A DNA stretch of 26,820 nt from DAIDJM01 sp964250215 (GCA_964250215.1 CAXUEX010000022.1:1-26820); one strand, 5' to 3'; numbered from the stretch's first letter, positions 7,783 to 15,998 are shown. A program made the numbers and translations. Notes: generated by a model from the letters alone, not told the origin.

Positions 7783-8807
7783 GCGCGCGGTTCCAGACAT
7801 TGCTGCACCAGGGCATCGAGTTCGGAGCCGGGACGCATCGGGTCGGCGGCCGGAACGTTCAGCGCTGCCGACGTCTCGCGCAGCAGGGAGCGCCGCTCGG
7901 CATCTTCCATGTGCGCGGTGTTCAGGCTGATGCCGGCGCAGCGGATGGCGGGATTGGTGCGGCGGCCGAGCAGAAGATTGAGCTCGATCGTTTCGTGCAG
8001 GCTGGGCAGCGCGTAGGCGTCGAGACCGACGATGCGTTCGCGTCCGGGCTGGTGGCAGACCACGATCGCGTCCGGCTGGCTGCCGTGCAGCAGGCCGAGC
8101 GAGACGGCGGCGTAGGCGGGGTGGAACAGCGAGCCCTGGCCCTCGATGACGTCCCAATGGTCCGGGGCCGCATCGGGGCTGAGCCATTCGGCAGCGCCCG
8201 CCTCGAAATCGGAGACAACCGCGTCCATTGGGATGCCGCCGCCGGCGATCATGATGCCGGTCTGGCCGGTGGCGCGGAAATCGACCGGCACGCCGCGCTT
8301 GGCAAAGGCGCGCGCCAACGCCAGCGCGGTGTATTTCTTGCCGAGTGCGCAATCGGTGCCGACGGTGAGCAGCCGCTTGCCGCTGCGCTTGCGGCCGGTG
8401 GCGATGGGCAGGTTCGGCGGTGGCACCCGCACTTCGTGCAATTTTCTGCCGTGGCGTTCGGCGGCTTCACGCACGGAAGCGATGCTGGAGAGCGGCGTGT
8501 GCATGCCGCTGACGATATCGAGCCCGGCTTTCAGCGCATCCGTGAGTGCCCGCACCCACGTGGGCGAGATCTGGCCGCCCTGGTTGGCCACGCCGATGAC
8601 CAGCGCGCGGGCGCCGCTGGCGTACGCTTCGGCCGGCGACATGCGGGGCAGGCCGGTGCTGACCGTGGCTTCGGGCAGCGCGTATTCGGCGATGCACCGT
8701 TCGGGCGCCCAATCCCGCAGGCCGAACGCGGTTTTGGCGAAGCTCGGCTCGGTGCTGTCGCCCAGGAACAGCAGGTAGGGCGTAGGCAGGGCGCCCGTCG
8801 GCGGCAT
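7779..8807 (-). CDS. dgcN: DgcN-type D-glutamate N-acetyltransferase (DUF1611)
   Basis: The 342-residue protein has the DUF1611 layout: an N-terminal Rossmann-like domain (about 1-135, with VIGVANQGGQISPTW and SGMHTPLSS) and a C-terminal P-loop-like domain with GTDCALGKKYTAL (Gly150 to Thr160), IMIAGGGIPMDAVVSDFEAG and EGQGSLFHPAYAAVSLGLLHGSQPD. DUF1611 proteins of the DgcN type acetylate D-glutamate with acetyl-CoA, giving N-acetyl-D-glutamate, the first step of a D-Glu catabolic route described in marine Proteobacteria and haloarchaea. The racemase for the second step is encoded two genes upstream. The start lies 6 bases after the serine hydrolase stop with no strong ribosome binding site, so translation is probably coupled. 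Family assignment is firm; substrate specificity is inferred. Confidence 0.88.
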   Translation of the reverse strand: MPPTGALPTPYLLFLGDSTEPSFAKTAFGLRDWAPERCIAEYALPEATVSTGLPRMSPAEAYASGARALVIGVANQGGQISPTWVRALTDALKAGLDIVSGMHTPLSSIASVREAAERHGRKLHEVRVPPPNLPIATGRKRSGKRLLTVGTDCALGKKYTALALARAFAKRGVPVDFRATGQTGIMIAGGGIPMDAVVSDFEAGAAEWLSPDAAPDHWDVIEGQGSLFHPAYAAVSLGLLHGSQPDAIVVCHQPGRERIVGLDAYALPSLHETIELNLLLGRRTNPAIRCAGISLNTAHMEDAERRSLLRETSAALNVPAADPMRPGSELDALVQQCLEPRA

Positions 8808-8813
8808 GGCGGC

Positions 8814-10817
8814 TCAGTATTTCAGGCCGAAGCCGATGAGGTGGAAGGCGGCGCCGATCCACAGGAACAGCAGGCCGGAAAGCGCCAGCACCAGGCTCCA
8901 TATCCGCGCGAACCAGGCGCCCCATCCGGCGCGGGTGGTGAAGACGACCCAGACGTTCCAGAGGAGCACCAAAGCCGCCAGCGGGAAGACGATGACGGCG
9001 AGCAGGTGGAGCACCGTCAGCAGCCCGTCGAACTCGCCGTTGAGCGCGAAGGTCTGGAACATGATCACGATGGTGATCGGCCAGACGATCATCAGCAGCG
9101 CATCGAGCAGCGAGAAGACGCGTGTGAGCCGGTAGCTCAGGCGCGCGGCGCCTTGCAGGCCGAACATGGCACCGTATCGGCGCCGATACAACGCCGTGAT
9201 CGGCCAGAACAGCGCGGTAAGCAGCATTGCCGCCAGGGCGGCGACGAGTGCCGGCTTCAGCCATGTGCCGTCCTTGTACCAGGGCACGGGCGTGAAGACT
9301 TCGAACGGCGTGTCGTCCTGGCCCCAGAAGGCGACGTTCTGGCCTTCGAGCTTGGCGGCGACGCGCAGCTTGCCGCGTTCGGCGCGCCAGACATTGGGCG
9401 CGATCGGCTGGAAGTGCATTTCCTGGCGGGCGAGATCCTTGAGGTCGGGCGAGGCGATGTTGCCGTTGGGTTGCGCCGAAACCTGGGCGACCTCCATCAG
9501 GTAATAGAGCATCGAAAAGAAGCTCGTTTCCTCGCGGCGGGAGCCGAGATAATCGCCGGCGAGCCGGGCGGCATCGGCGCGGGCCTGCGGTTCAGCGACG
9601 TGGCCTTCCGGCGCCGGGCCGGGAAAGTAACGGTCGGTGAACTGTTCGCGCAGCGCCTGCCGGATGGGGCCCGCGGCACCTTCCACGCCGACGCTGTTCA
9701 GCGAAACGAACAGGCCGACACGATCGTCCGGGAACAGCGTGAGCTCGCTGTGGAACCACTGCGTGTCGCCGCCATGGCCGATGATGCGGTGGCCGTTGCG
9801 GTCCATCTGGTAGAAGCCGAGCAACATGCTGTTCAGCGGCGGCAGATTGTTCAGCGCGGTGGTGTGCATCATGCGCGCGGTTTCGGGCTTGAGGATCTGC
9901 TGGCCGTTGTATTGCCCATCTTGCAGATGCGCGATCATGAAGCGCGCCATGTCGGCGCCGGACGCGCTGGAGCTGCCGGCGGGGGCGGGCCCGACGACCT
10001 CCACCGGCTTGGCCGTGCCGGTGGCATCCTGGTAGCCGCTCGACAGCAGCGGTTTGAGGTTCGCCGGCAGCGGCTGGCGGAAGCTGGTGTGCGTCATCCC
10101 GAGCGGTGTCAGGATGTGCTGTTCGATATAGTCGTTGAATTTCTGTCCCGATACGCGCTGCAGGATGTAGCCGGCGAGCGTGGCACCATAATTGGAGTAG
10201 CTGGGGATTTTGCCTGGCGGGAAGATGCGGTCTGGCAAATTCTGTTTCAGATAAGTATCCAGCGGCGGTTCCCGCGCGGGTTCGGCGTAGATCAGGTCTT
10301 TAACGGTTTCCTGAAAGCCCGGCGTGTGGGTCATCAGGTTGCGCATCGTCACGGGCTGGCCCTGATATGGCGGAACGGTGAAATCCAGATACGTATTGAC
10401 GTCCCGGTCCAGGTCGATCTTGCCCTGTTCCACCTGCTGCATCACCGCCGTCCAGGTGAACAGTTTTGAGACCGAGCCTGGGCGGAACAGCGTTGTTTCG
10501 GGATCGACGGGCTTACGGCTGGCGACGTCGGCGTAGCCGTAGCCTTTCTGCAGCAGCACCTGGCCATCCTTCACGATCACCACGACGGCGCCGGCGACGG
10601 CGCCACGGGCGAGCGCATAGGGCATGTAGCCATCGAGCCAGGTTTCGGCATCCTGGCGGGTGAGCGCGGGCGCGGTTGGCGTGGGGATGTTGGCCGGATT
10701 GGTGCCGATGGCGGGCACTGGCGCGCCGGACGGCGAAGGCGCCTGCGCGCCAGCGGGGGCGGCGTTGGTGACCACCATGGCGAACGCGGCTACGGTCGCC
10801 AGTGCACGCCTGAACAT
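8814..10817 (-). CDS. Membrane-anchored serine hydrolase, beta-lactamase/S12 fold
   Basis: A 667-residue exported protein: signal peptide (1-25, ending APAGAQA), a proline-rich linker, then a class C beta-lactamase/D-aminopeptidase-type domain with SVSK (nucleophile Ser115, Lys118), YSN (Tyr207, Asn209) and HGG (His348). After about residue 470 comes a region ending in five or so hydrophobic helices (about 490-667), which fixes the catalytic domain to the inner membrane facing the periplasm. S12 relatives include D-aminopeptidases, D-Ala-D-Ala carboxypeptidases and esterases. Placed between dgcA and dgcN it could release D-residues from peptides. The ATG at 10817 with GGGAG upstream is preferred over GTG at 10838, whose leader contains that same site. 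Confidence 0.88.
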   Translation of the reverse strand: MFRRALATVAAFAMVVTNAAPAGAQAPSPSGAPVPAIGTNPANIPTPTAPALTRQDAETWLDGYMPYALARGAVAGAVVVIVKDGQVLLQKGYGYADVASRKPVDPETTLFRPGSVSKLFTWTAVMQQVEQGKIDLDRDVNTYLDFTVPPYQGQPVTMRNLMTHTPGFQETVKDLIYAEPAREPPLDTYLKQNLPDRIFPPGKIPSYSNYGATLAGYILQRVSGQKFNDYIEQHILTPLGMTHTSFRQPLPANLKPLLSSGYQDATGTAKPVEVVGPAPAGSSSASGADMARFMIAHLQDGQYNGQQILKPETARMMHTTALNNLPPLNSMLLGFYQMDRNGHRIIGHGGDTQWFHSELTLFPDDRVGLFVSLNSVGVEGAAGPIRQALREQFTDRYFPGPAPEGHVAEPQARADAARLAGDYLGSRREETSFFSMLYYLMEVAQVSAQPNGNIASPDLKDLARQEMHFQPIAPNVWRAERGKLRVAAKLEGQNVAFWGQDDTPFEVFTPVPWYKDGTWLKPALVAALAAMLLTALFWPITALYRRRYGAMFGLQGAARLSYRLTRVFSLLDALLMIVWPITIVIMFQTFALNGEFDGLLTVLHLLAVIVFPLAALVLLWNVWVVFTTRAGWGAWFARIWSLVLALSGLLFLWIGAAFHLIGFGLKY

Positions 10818-10902
10818 CAACCCCACTCCCTGAAGCACCGATATTTTATCCGGTATGGGCTAGTTATGTCCTGTTCCGGATGGGGAGGCAATAGGCGGCG
10901 GC
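10818..10902 (-). promoter_or_regulatory. Intercistronic region with possible internal promoter/operator
   Basis: The 85 bases between dgcA and the serine hydrolase gene are unusually long for this operon. Read on the minus strand they hold AGGACA, 18 bases, TAAAAT, a possible sigma-70-type promoter, and the AT-rich palindrome GATA-TTT-TATC at 10840-10850 overlapping the -10. The GGATAAA sequence here recurs in the regulator's promoter region (12802-12808). GGGAG followed by the ATG at 10817 gives the ribosome binding site. This is pattern reading only. Confidence 0.35.
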
Positions 10903-11919
10903 TCAGGTATGCACGCTGCCCCAGCACGGCTCGGGGATGGCGATGCGACCTTCCTGGTAAGCCACGCCGGGTGAGCGGTCGCGCTGCAGGAAAACGGGGC
11001 CGTCGAGATCGACGACGTCGCAGAGCTGGCCGAGCAAGAAGGCGGGCGCGGTGGCGAGCGAGGTGCCGATCATGTTGCCGACCATGACGCCGAGGCCGAG
11101 CGCGCGGGCGCGGCTTGCCATGGCGAGGGCCTCGGTGAGGCCGCCGCTTTTGTCGAGCTTGATGTTCACGATGTCGAAGCGGCCGGGCAGCGCATCCATT
11201 TCGGCGAGCGACTGGACGCTTTCGTCGGCGGCGACCGGGATCGGCCGCTTTTCGCCATCCAGGAGCGCTTCCTGGCCCACGGGATAGGGCTGCTCGACGA
11301 GGGCCACGCCGCATTCGAGCAGAGCGGGCCAGAGCGCGCGCAGGCGATCGGGGGTGAAACCCTGGTTGGCATCCACCGAAAGCGTAACATCGGGCCGGGC
11401 GGCGCGGACGGCGCGGATTCGGGCTTCGTCATCGCCGTCGCCGATGAGCTTGAGCTTGATGGCGCGGGCCTGGGCATAGGCGCGGGCGGCGGCGGCCATG
11501 GCTTCGGGCGTGTCGGCGGCGGCGGTGAAATTGGTGACGAGCTTGCGGGGCGGGGCCAAGCCGGCGAGGCGCCACACGGGCTGACCGGCGCGCTGCGATT
11601 CGAGATCCCACAGCGCGCAATCGAGCGCGTTTCGGGCGGCGCCGGGGGGCAGCAGCGATTGCAGCCGGGCGCGGCCGATACCGGCTTCGATCTGGGAGCG
11701 GACCGATTCCAGCGTGGCGGCGGCACGATCCGGCGTATCGTTCAAGTAATAAACACCGGCGGCTTCGCCAAAACCGCAGTGGGTGCCATCGGAGATTTCG
11801 GCGACCACGACCGGGGTTGCGGTGAACAGATGGCCGGTGATGCGGAAAGGCTGCGCGAGCGGCCAGGTTTCGAGCGCGACCTTGAGGGTGAGCGCGGTTG
11901 CCGCGGGGCTGTCGGGCAC
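10903..11919 (-). CDS. dgcA: N-acetyl-D-glutamate racemase DgcA-type / dipeptide epimerase, enolase superfamily
   Basis: A 338-residue cytoplasmic enolase-superfamily protein of the muconate-lactonizing subgroup. All catalytic elements are present: IKLKL (Lys157 of the KxK pair), metal ligands Asp183 (DANQG), Glu209 (EQPYP) and Asp232 (ADES), and Lys254 in NIKLDKSGG. These correspond to the L-Ala-D/L-Glu epimerases and to DgcA, which racemises N-acetyl-D-Glu to N-acetyl-L-Glu. The presence of a DgcN-type gene in the same operon favours DgcA; muropeptide-type L-Ala-D-Glu epimerisation is the main alternative. The only sensible start is GTG at 11919, a few bases after the regulator's stop, so the two are translationally coupled. 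Confidence 0.85.
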   Translation of the reverse strand: MPDSPAATALTLKVALETWPLAQPFRITGHLFTATPVVVAEISDGTHCGFGEAAGVYYLNDTPDRAAATLESVRSQIEAGIGRARLQSLLPPGAARNALDCALWDLESQRAGQPVWRLAGLAPPRKLVTNFTAAADTPEAMAAAARAYAQARAIKLKLIGDGDDEARIRAVRAARPDVTLSVDANQGFTPDRLRALWPALLECGVALVEQPYPVGQEALLDGEKRPIPVAADESVQSLAEMDALPGRFDIVNIKLDKSGGLTEALAMASRARALGLGVMVGNMIGTSLATAPAFLLGQLCDVVDLDGPVFLQRDRSPGVAYQEGRIAIPEPCWGSVHT

Positions 11920-11923
11920 GATT

Positions 11924-12634
11924 TCAGCCGTTCGCCGCGTTGCGCCGGGCCGGCGGCCGGCTGGAGGTGGCCTTGCGCGGCTTGGGCGGGGGGGGCGGCA
12001 CGAGGCGGAGCGGTGTGCCGGCCTGGCGGGCGGCGTTGTCGAGCAGTTCCTCCTGGGTGGAAGAACAGACGCAGATGACGAGCGCAGGATCACCCGCTTC
12101 GGTGGTGTAAGCGTGCGCCATTCGGCTATCGATATAGACGGACTCGCCCGGCGATAGCGTGATTGGGGCGTAGAATTCGGTGTGCACCATCACGCGGCCT
12201 TCCAGCACATAGACGAATTCCTGGCCTTCGTGCCGGACCATTTCGCCGAATTCTTCCAGTGAGCGCGCTTTCAGCCGGGCCAGTACCGGCACCATGTCCT
12301 TCCGGCGGAGTTCCGGCGATAAATAGTAGTAATCGTAGTTCGGCGTGGAGACGGGCAGGGCGGCGGCGAGTGTGCCGATGCTGCGGCGGCCGTTGGCGAC
12401 GGCAACGTTTTCATCCTCCGGCTCGGCAAACAGTTCCGACATACGAATGTTCAGCCGTTCGCTGATGGCCTGCAGCTTGTCGTAGGTGAGGGTGAGGCGG
12501 TCGTGCTCGACCTTGGCGAGGGTGGAAAATGGCAGGCCGACCCGCTGGCTCATTTCCTTGAGCGTGAGGCCGTAGCGCGCGCGCAGCGCCTTCATGCGGG
12601 AGCCGAGCGTGGGTTTGGCGGCGCTGAGCGTCAT
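11924..12634 (-). CDS. XRE-family regulator with C-terminal cupin domain
   Basis: A 236-residue regulator with an N-terminal helix-turn-helix (about residues 10-64: LGSRMKALRARYGLTLKEMS ... LPFSTLAKVEHDRLTL) and a C-terminal cupin (about 140-195: GQEFVYVLEGRVMVH ... LSPGESVYIDSRMAHAY). XRE-cupin proteins usually repress catabolic operons and sense a small ligand in the cupin barrel. It heads the dgcA operon and faces the TonB receptor gene, so it probably controls both. The start at ATG 12634 is chosen because the upstream 46 codons (to an ATG at 12772) look non-conserved; neither start has a clear ribosome binding site. The last 30 residues form an unusual Pro- and Arg-rich tail (PPPPPKPRK). 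Confidence 0.88.
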   Translation of the reverse strand: MTLSAAKPTLGSRMKALRARYGLTLKEMSQRVGLPFSTLAKVEHDRLTLTYDKLQAISERLNIRMSELFAEPEDENVAVANGRRSIGTLAAALPVSTPNYDYYYLSPELRRKDMVPVLARLKARSLEEFGEMVRHEGQEFVYVLEGRVMVHTEFYAPITLSPGESVYIDSRMAHAYTTEAGDPALVICVCSSTQEELLDNAARQAGTPLRLVPPPPPKPRKATSSRPPARRNAANG

Positions 12635-12796
12635 GCGAGCGGGTCCATCTTGCGGCGCGGCGGTTGGCGGCTGGGTGGTGCGCCGGCTGGCGGGTCTTGT
12701 CCAGGACATTCGCGGCTGTTTCGGCGCCCGGCAGGATGCGGCGGCACAGAGGGCCAGGGGTTCGATGGGCATGGCGGACCACGAGCGGGATGATGG

Positions 12797-12829
12797 TTGA
12801 CTTTATCCTGCCTGAGATAATAGTGTCAT
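12797..12829. promoter_or_regulatory. Divergent promoter region with inverted repeat TTATC-N8-GATAA
   Basis: The 246 bases between the regulator and the TonB receptor contain an AT-richer patch. Plus strand: TTGACT (12797-12802), 18 bases, TAGTGT (12821-12826). Minus strand: ATGACA (12824-12829), 16 bases, GATAAA (12802-12807). The inverted repeat TTATC (12803-12807), 8 bases, GATAA (12816-12820) lies in the spacer of both, where a bound dimeric XRE repressor would block both directions. If the minus promoter is real, its transcript would start near 12795, giving either a long leader to 12634 or a short one to 12772. Promoter boxes are weak matches. Confidence 0.45.
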
Positions 12830-12880
12830 CGTTAGGTTCAAGCTGGCAGCATCGACCAGGCGACGACCGCGGGAGGATCA

Positions 12881-15229
12881 ATGCAAGCTATTTGCCGGGG
12901 CCGTTGGCGTGCCGTTACGACTTTTGCGGCACTGGCCATCGTGCCGGCCGCGGCACAGACCGTGCCGCCAACTGGCGCGCCGGTTCCTCCCGGACCGCGG
13001 ACGGGGCGGCAGGCGGCGGATGTTGCGCCAGCGAATGCCAATGCGGTGGAGCAGATCGTGGTGACGGCGAACAAGCGCCGGGAATTGCAGCGCGTGGTGG
13101 CCAATTCGGTGACGGCGCTTTCCGGCAAGCAACTGGAACGGCAGCGGATCGTGCGGTTACAGGATCTGGCGGCGCAGGTTCCCGGATTGTCGCTGGAGGC
13201 GGACGACAAGACCGCGGTGCGCATCGTGCTGCGCGGGCTGAACACCGGCAGCGCGGGCTCGGAAGTTGCCACGTTGCTGGATGACGTGCCGACGAGCGCG
13301 GATACGGCGCAGAACAACGCTGCCCTCAACTCGCCGAATTTCGATACTTACGATTTGCAGCGCGTGGAGGTGCTGCGCGGGCCGCAGGGCACGCTGTATG
13401 GCGCCACCGCCGAGGGCGGCTTGATCAAATACGTGACGAATCCGCCGGACCTGACTCGCTATGCAGGCGGGCTGGAAACCGGCATCAATGGCGAGCCGGA
13501 TGGCGGCCTTGGCGGCAGCCTGAAAGGCTTTGTGAACGTGCCGTTTGCGAACGGCAAGGCGGCGATCCGGCTGAGCGCCTGGAACGACTGGCTGCCCGGC
13601 TTCATCGACAATCCGCTGACCGGCAAGAGCGAAACGAACAGCGCGCAGCAATATGGCTGGCGTGCCTCGCTGCTGTTGCAGCCTGTCGAGGCACTGACGG
13701 TGCGGCTGACGGCGCAGCGGCAGAGCCTGTTCAGCAACAATGCCGACAGCGTGGATGTGGTGGGCGCAGCGACGACACCGGCCGCGCCGCCGGCGAACCA
13801 GCTTTCATTCGTGAACGGGCTGCGCAACCCGACCTATTTCTCGCAGCCGAGCCAGAACGAGGGGACGCTGTTTTACGCCAATGCGGATTATGATTTCGAC
13901 ATCGCCCACCTGACCTCGATCACCGCCTTTTCCCTTGGTAAATATACGAACTTTTTCGATTCCACGAGCACGAACGTGTCGCCGGGCGTCTCTATCGGTT
14001 CTTATCTGGCGCAACTGGCATATGGCTTTCCGGTGGCGGTGGATCAACGGCAGAATTCGAACGTGGATAAATTCAGCCAGGAGGTGCGGCTGGCCTCCGA
14101 TCCGGGACAGACGCTGTTTGGGCACGCGATCGACTGGCTGGCGGGCGGCTACTTTACGCGCGAGACCTCGACATTCCTGCAGTATTTTGATGCGCGGCCG
14201 CTTTCCAATCTCGATACCGTACTGAACGCGCCGCCGGGCCCGTTGGGCGGCTTGTCGCTGTATGGCGAGCTGGCGGAGTGGGCGGTTTTCGGGCAAGTGG
14301 ATTACCACATCGTGCCGACGGTGGATGTGGAGCTGGGTGGCCGCTTTGGCGGCGAGGCGCAGCATTCCGATTCCGGGTTCGCGTGCTGCCTGTTGTATGG
14401 GCCAGCGGCCAACCGTGGCGAGATATTCTCCAACGATCACGATGCGCTGTATTCCGTGGCGCCGCGTTGGCGGCCGAATGACGACACCATGCTATATGCG
14501 CGCATTGCCACGGGCTATCGGCCGGGCGGCCCCAACATACCGGCGCCGGGTGTGGCGGTGCCGCTGAGCTACGGACCGGATCATACCACAAATTACGAGA
14601 TCGGCTGGCGGCAGGATTTGTTGCATAAAACGGTGACCGTGGATTTGACGGGATTTTATATCAACTGGCGCGATGTACAGATCCTTTCGATCTTCAGCAC
14701 GCCGACCGGCCCGGTGTCGGTGAACGGCAATGCCGGTGCGGCGGTGAGCAAGGGCGTGGAATGGAGCCTGGCCTGGGTGCCGTTTCCGGGGTTGCGGCTG
14801 AGTGCGGTAGGTGCGTTCACGGATGCGCGGCTGACGGTGGATGCGCCCGGGCTGGGCGGCTTTGCCGGCGATTATCTGCCTTATGTCCCGAGCGTGACCA
14901 ACAGCCTGAATGGCGAATATAGCTGGACACCCGCCGAGGGATATAGCGCGTTTGCTTCCGCGACATGGACCTACACGGGCGAACGCTACACCGGTTTCGC
15001 GCCGGCTGGCGGGACCGCGGAATCGCATGTGCGGCTGCCGAACTACAGCACGGGGGCGGTGCGGCTTGGCCTGGAGCACGGGCGGATCAGCGGCGAGCTG
15101 TATGCGATCAACATCAGCAATTCGCGCGCGATCACGTTCTTCTCGAACGAAGGCGGCTTCAACGAAACCGGGCAGGCCGCGATTATCCAGCCGCGCACGA
15201 TCGGGTTCGTGACTCGGCTGAGTTTCTGA
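12881..15229 (+). CDS. TonB-dependent outer-membrane receptor
   Basis: A 782-residue receptor with a signal peptide (about 1-25, ending VPAAAQT), a TonB-box-like EQIVVTA (residues 57-63), a plug domain (VTALSGKQLERQRIVRLQDL, RIVLRGLNTG, LLDDVP, RVEVLRGPQGTLYGA) and a long beta-barrel ending in the typical terminal phenylalanine (FVTRLSF). Such proteins take up large or scarce ligands across the outer membrane with energy from TonB. GGAGG (12872-12876) lies 4 bases before the ATG. It is divergent from the regulator/dgcA operon and ends 4 bases from a convergent gene. Ligand unknown: D-Glu-containing peptides fit the shared promoter; a polymer fragment for the 16059-19195 enzymes is the alternative. 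Confidence 0.95.
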   Translation: MQAICRGRWRAVTTFAALAIVPAAAQTVPPTGAPVPPGPRTGRQAADVAPANANAVEQIVVTANKRRELQRVVANSVTALSGKQLERQRIVRLQDLAAQVPGLSLEADDKTAVRIVLRGLNTGSAGSEVATLLDDVPTSADTAQNNAALNSPNFDTYDLQRVEVLRGPQGTLYGATAEGGLIKYVTNPPDLTRYAGGLETGINGEPDGGLGGSLKGFVNVPFANGKAAIRLSAWNDWLPGFIDNPLTGKSETNSAQQYGWRASLLLQPVEALTVRLTAQRQSLFSNNADSVDVVGAATTPAAPPANQLSFVNGLRNPTYFSQPSQNEGTLFYANADYDFDIAHLTSITAFSLGKYTNFFDSTSTNVSPGVSIGSYLAQLAYGFPVAVDQRQNSNVDKFSQEVRLASDPGQTLFGHAIDWLAGGYFTRETSTFLQYFDARPLSNLDTVLNAPPGPLGGLSLYGELAEWAVFGQVDYHIVPTVDVELGGRFGGEAQHSDSGFACCLLYGPAANRGEIFSNDHDALYSVAPRWRPNDDTMLYARIATGYRPGGPNIPAPGVAVPLSYGPDHTTNYEIGWRQDLLHKTVTVDLTGFYINWRDVQILSIFSTPTGPVSVNGNAGAAVSKGVEWSLAWVPFPGLRLSAVGAFTDARLTVDAPGLGGFAGDYLPYVPSVTNSLNGEYSWTPAEGYSAFASATWTYTGERYTGFAPAGGTAESHVRLPNYSTGAVRLGLEHGRISGELYAINISNSRAITFFSNEGGFNETGQAAIIQPRTIGFVTRLSF

Positions 15230-15233
15230 ACTT

Positions 15234-15926
15234 CTACTCCGGCGGCAATTGCCTGGCGGCCGTGAAAGTGCCCGCGGCGGTACCCGCTTTCACGGCACCG
15301 GCCAGCGACCCGTCGGTTTGCAGCGTGCCCGTGTAATCGACGTGCACGGGCTTTCCTTCGTACACCGTGTCGTAGGCGAGCCTGAGGTGGGAAGCATCCG
15401 CGGTGCCGGAAGCCTGCAATGTCGAACCCTGGGCGACCGCGCACGGGCCGCTGATTCTTTCGCCTTCCGACCTGAAAGTGCAGACCAGCACATATTTGAA
15501 TTGATCGTTGATGTTGACGTCCACCTTCCAGGTTGCCGAGTGGTCGGCGGCGGAGCCGATGAGCTTGGTGGCGTTGAAGCCGCCGTTGGATGAGCCCGCG
15601 TTCACCGTTCCGTTCACCGTGCCGTTGGGCTGGACCAGGCCGCTATAATCCAGGCGCACACCGCTGCCGTTGTAGTCGGTTGAGTATTTGAAGCGCATTT
15701 TGGTTTCGCTCAGATGGCCGGAGGTGTGCAACGGCGTTCCCTGCGTGGACACGCATGGGCCGGATACGCTGACGCCGTTGGCGGTGATCACGCACAAGAG
15801 CGTGAAGTCGAGCCCTGGGCTGGGGTGACTCTTGATGACCCAGGCGCCGGAGAAATCGGCGGCGAGGCCGGAAGCCGGCAGGCCCAGCGTGGCGATGCCG
15901 AGCGCGAGCAGCTTTCGCGGGAACAT
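15234..15926 (-). CDS. Secreted protein with two tandem copies of an unrecognised domain
   Basis: A 230-residue protein with a signal peptide (1-22, ending ASGLAA). The rest is an internal duplication of about 95 residues each: DFSGAWVIKS ... LLCVITANG ... SGPCVSTQGTPLHTSGHLSE ... RLDYSGLVQPNGTVNGTVNAG and DHSATWKVDV ... LVCTFRSEGERISGPCAVAQGSTLQASGTADA ... HVDYTGTLQTDGSLAGAVKAG. Each unit has two cysteines (LLC/LVC and SGPC), a likely disulfide in the periplasm, and strand-rich sequence reminiscent of a small beta-barrel or lipocalin-like fold. I do not recognise a family. GGAGG precedes the ATG at 15926. It is divergent from the esterase gene at 16059 (132-base gap) and convergent with the receptor. 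Confidence 0.85.
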   Translation of the reverse strand: MFPRKLLALGIATLGLPASGLAADFSGAWVIKSHPSPGLDFTLLCVITANGVSVSGPCVSTQGTPLHTSGHLSETKMRFKYSTDYNGSGVRLDYSGLVQPNGTVNGTVNAGSSNGGFNATKLIGSAADHSATWKVDVNINDQFKYVLVCTFRSEGERISGPCAVAQGSTLQASGTADASHLRLAYDTVYEGKPVHVDYTGTLQTDGSLAGAVKAGTAAGTFTAARQLPPE

Positions 15927-15998
15927 GGATACCTCCAGGTTTTTGCATACCGACACTCGCATCTGCGTCGGCTTGACACAATGCCCTTTCGAGACAAG

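Noticed and set aside
7800..10469. Plus-strand open frame of nearly 900 codons opposite dgcN and the serine hydrolase
   Set aside because: Same cause: it covers two well-identified minus-strand genes and has no recognisable motif or ribosome binding site.
8814..10817. Serine hydrolase as an antibiotic-resistance beta-lactamase
   Set aside because: The SxxK/YxN/HxG motifs are shared by the whole S12/class C superfamily; the operon context and C-terminal membrane helices do not point to resistance.
10903..11919. Racemase gene as an ordinary muropeptide L-Ala-D/L-Glu epimerase
   Set aside because: The active site alone would allow it, but a DUF1611 DgcN-type gene in the same operon favours N-acetyl-D-Glu racemase. 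It is kept as the main alternative.
12635..12772. Upstream extension of the XRE-cupin regulator to the ATG at 12772
   Set aside because: The added 46 residues are Pro/Arg/Thr-rich without structure and precede a normal family start at 12634. It stays open because the candidate minus-strand promoter would place its start site near 12795.
15973..15978. Perfect TTGACA box upstream of the esterase gene
   Set aside because: No acceptable -10 box lies 15-19 bases downstream, so a sigma-70 promoter cannot be supported from this alone.
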